DNA from: an uncultured Eubacteriales bacterium
Lineage (GTDB): Bacteria; Bacillota; Clostridia; Oscillospirales; CAG-272
Length of the DNA stretch: 13,363 nucleotides
Direction: 5' to 3'
Assembly (NCBI GenBank): GCA_934446485.1
Contig: CAKSEM010000018.1
Span: 1 to 13,363 of the forward strand
A program made the translations under genes and the position numbers. Position 1 is the first letter of the stretch, and every line of letters begins with the position of its first letter. The notes below the pieces were generated by a model that made no database searches, was not told the DNA's origin, and saw only the letters and a list, made by a program, of their open reading frames with translations. Positions 12,820-13,363 of this stretch are shown piece by piece.

Positions 12820-13363
12820 ATGAAGAAGATGTTGACGGCTGTGTCATTATTACTGATAGCTGCAATGGTATTTGCAACGGGCATATTTGCCGCGCCGGTG
12901 CTTCCGTTTGATGATATAGTCGACTGCCCGTGGGCAGCCGAAGCTATAAATTCGCTTAGGTCAAAAGGCATAATGATAGGGGTTGCAGAAAATAAATTTG
13001 CTCCGTCGTCGGAAGTTCTCGGCAGAGAGATGCTGATGAGTTTGTACAGGGTTGCAGGCTGTCCGAAGAGTGAGCTTTCTCTTGATGCTTTGGTTTGGTC
13101 TGACAAAGGCTCGTGGGACTATCCGGCCGTTGTGTGGGGGATTCAAAACGGTATAATCCAGTACGGTGTTCTCGGATTTACACAGAATCTCGGACACTTT
13201 AGATTTCCCAACTCAATCAAAAACACCTATGATGTACCTGCCGAAGTGTGGCTACGCAGATGTGACGTTATAATAAGTCTTTACTATATGGCAGAATATC
13301 TCAGTAAATCCACAGAGTGTGCCTCCGACTTGACCGGATATAATGACTTTAATGACATTATTA
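12820..13363 (+). CDS. Secreted S-layer-homology (SLH) domain protein, 3' end outside window
   Basis: The 181 residues visible begin with a signal peptide (MKKML, a hydrophobic core, likely cleavage after residue 24 or 25). Directly after comes a first SLH module, FDDIVDCPWAAEAINSLRSKG with key residues F30, W38, A39, A42-I43, G50-I51, then FAPSSEVLGREMLMSLYR. A second, more divergent module follows (W99, AVVWGIQNGII, FRFPN, then a C-terminal helix). A DLTGYNDFNDI stretch at the edge looks like the start of a third module. SLH triplets bind pyruvylated secondary cell-wall polymer and hold proteins at the surface. GGAGG at 12806-12810 stands 9 bases before the ATG. Codons such as ATA and TTA and a visibly lower GC content set it apart from the minus-strand genes. 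What it carries beyond the SLH region cannot be seen. Confidence 0.9.
   Translation, partial: MKKMLTAVSLLLIAAMVFATGIFAAPVLPFDDIVDCPWAAEAINSLRSKGIMIGVAENKFAPSSEVLGREMLMSLYRVAGCPKSELSLDALVWSDKGSWDYPAVVWGIQNGIIQYGVLGFTQNLGHFRFPNSIKNTYDVPAEVWLRRCDVIISLYYMAEYLSKSTECASDLTGYNDFNDII

Overview
The window looks like a chromosomal segment of a Gram-positive anaerobe of class Clostridia, probably a GC-rich gut lineage of the Oscillospirales or Christensenellales type. The indications are DUF896 (YnzC-like) and DUF1934 (YwiB-like) proteins, which are essentially Bacillota families, tRNA genes without an encoded CCA, a COG2426 membrane protein, an S-layer-homology protein, and GGAGG ribosome sites with TTGACA/TATAAT promoters. 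The lineage is inferred from gene content; no marker gene fixes the genus.

Layout: (1) 1-1318 has no credible gene. It holds a large imperfect inverted repeat (arms 1-311 and 693-990) around an AT-rich core, followed by two direct repeat copies 169 bp apart. (2) 1319-1573 is a compact minus-strand tRNA-Thr(UGU)/tRNA-Tyr(GUA) unit with its own strong promoter and terminator. (3) 1637-5313 is a minus-strand operon, murJ (lipid II flippase) -> YmdB-type phosphodiesterase -> BaiN/HI0933-type flavoprotein, with promoter at 5285-5313. (4) 5357-9608 is a minus-strand operon, pfkB-family sugar kinase -> ruvX -> DUF896 -> COG2426 small membrane exporter-like protein -> ABC exporter, ending in a 13-bp perfect hairpin. 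(5) 9753-12661 is a minus-strand operon, ThuA-like -> DUF1934 variant -> two-TM protein of unknown function -> membrane-anchored MORN-repeat protein, bounded by a near-consensus promoter and an intrinsic terminator. (6) From 12820 to the window end a divergent plus-strand gene encodes a secreted S-layer-homology protein; its 3' end lies outside the window and its base composition is visibly more AT-rich.

Functionally, the operons mix housekeeping genes (cell-wall flippase, Holliday-junction resolvase family, tRNAs) with envelope and transport genes. I see no defence system, CRISPR array, phage module or transposase. The least explained parts are the foldback and direct-repeat block at 1-1232 and the ThuA/DUF1934/2-TM/MORN operon, whose joint role is unknown. 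Nearly all genes are on the minus strand, so long plus-strand open frames are antisense artefacts of GC-rich codons.
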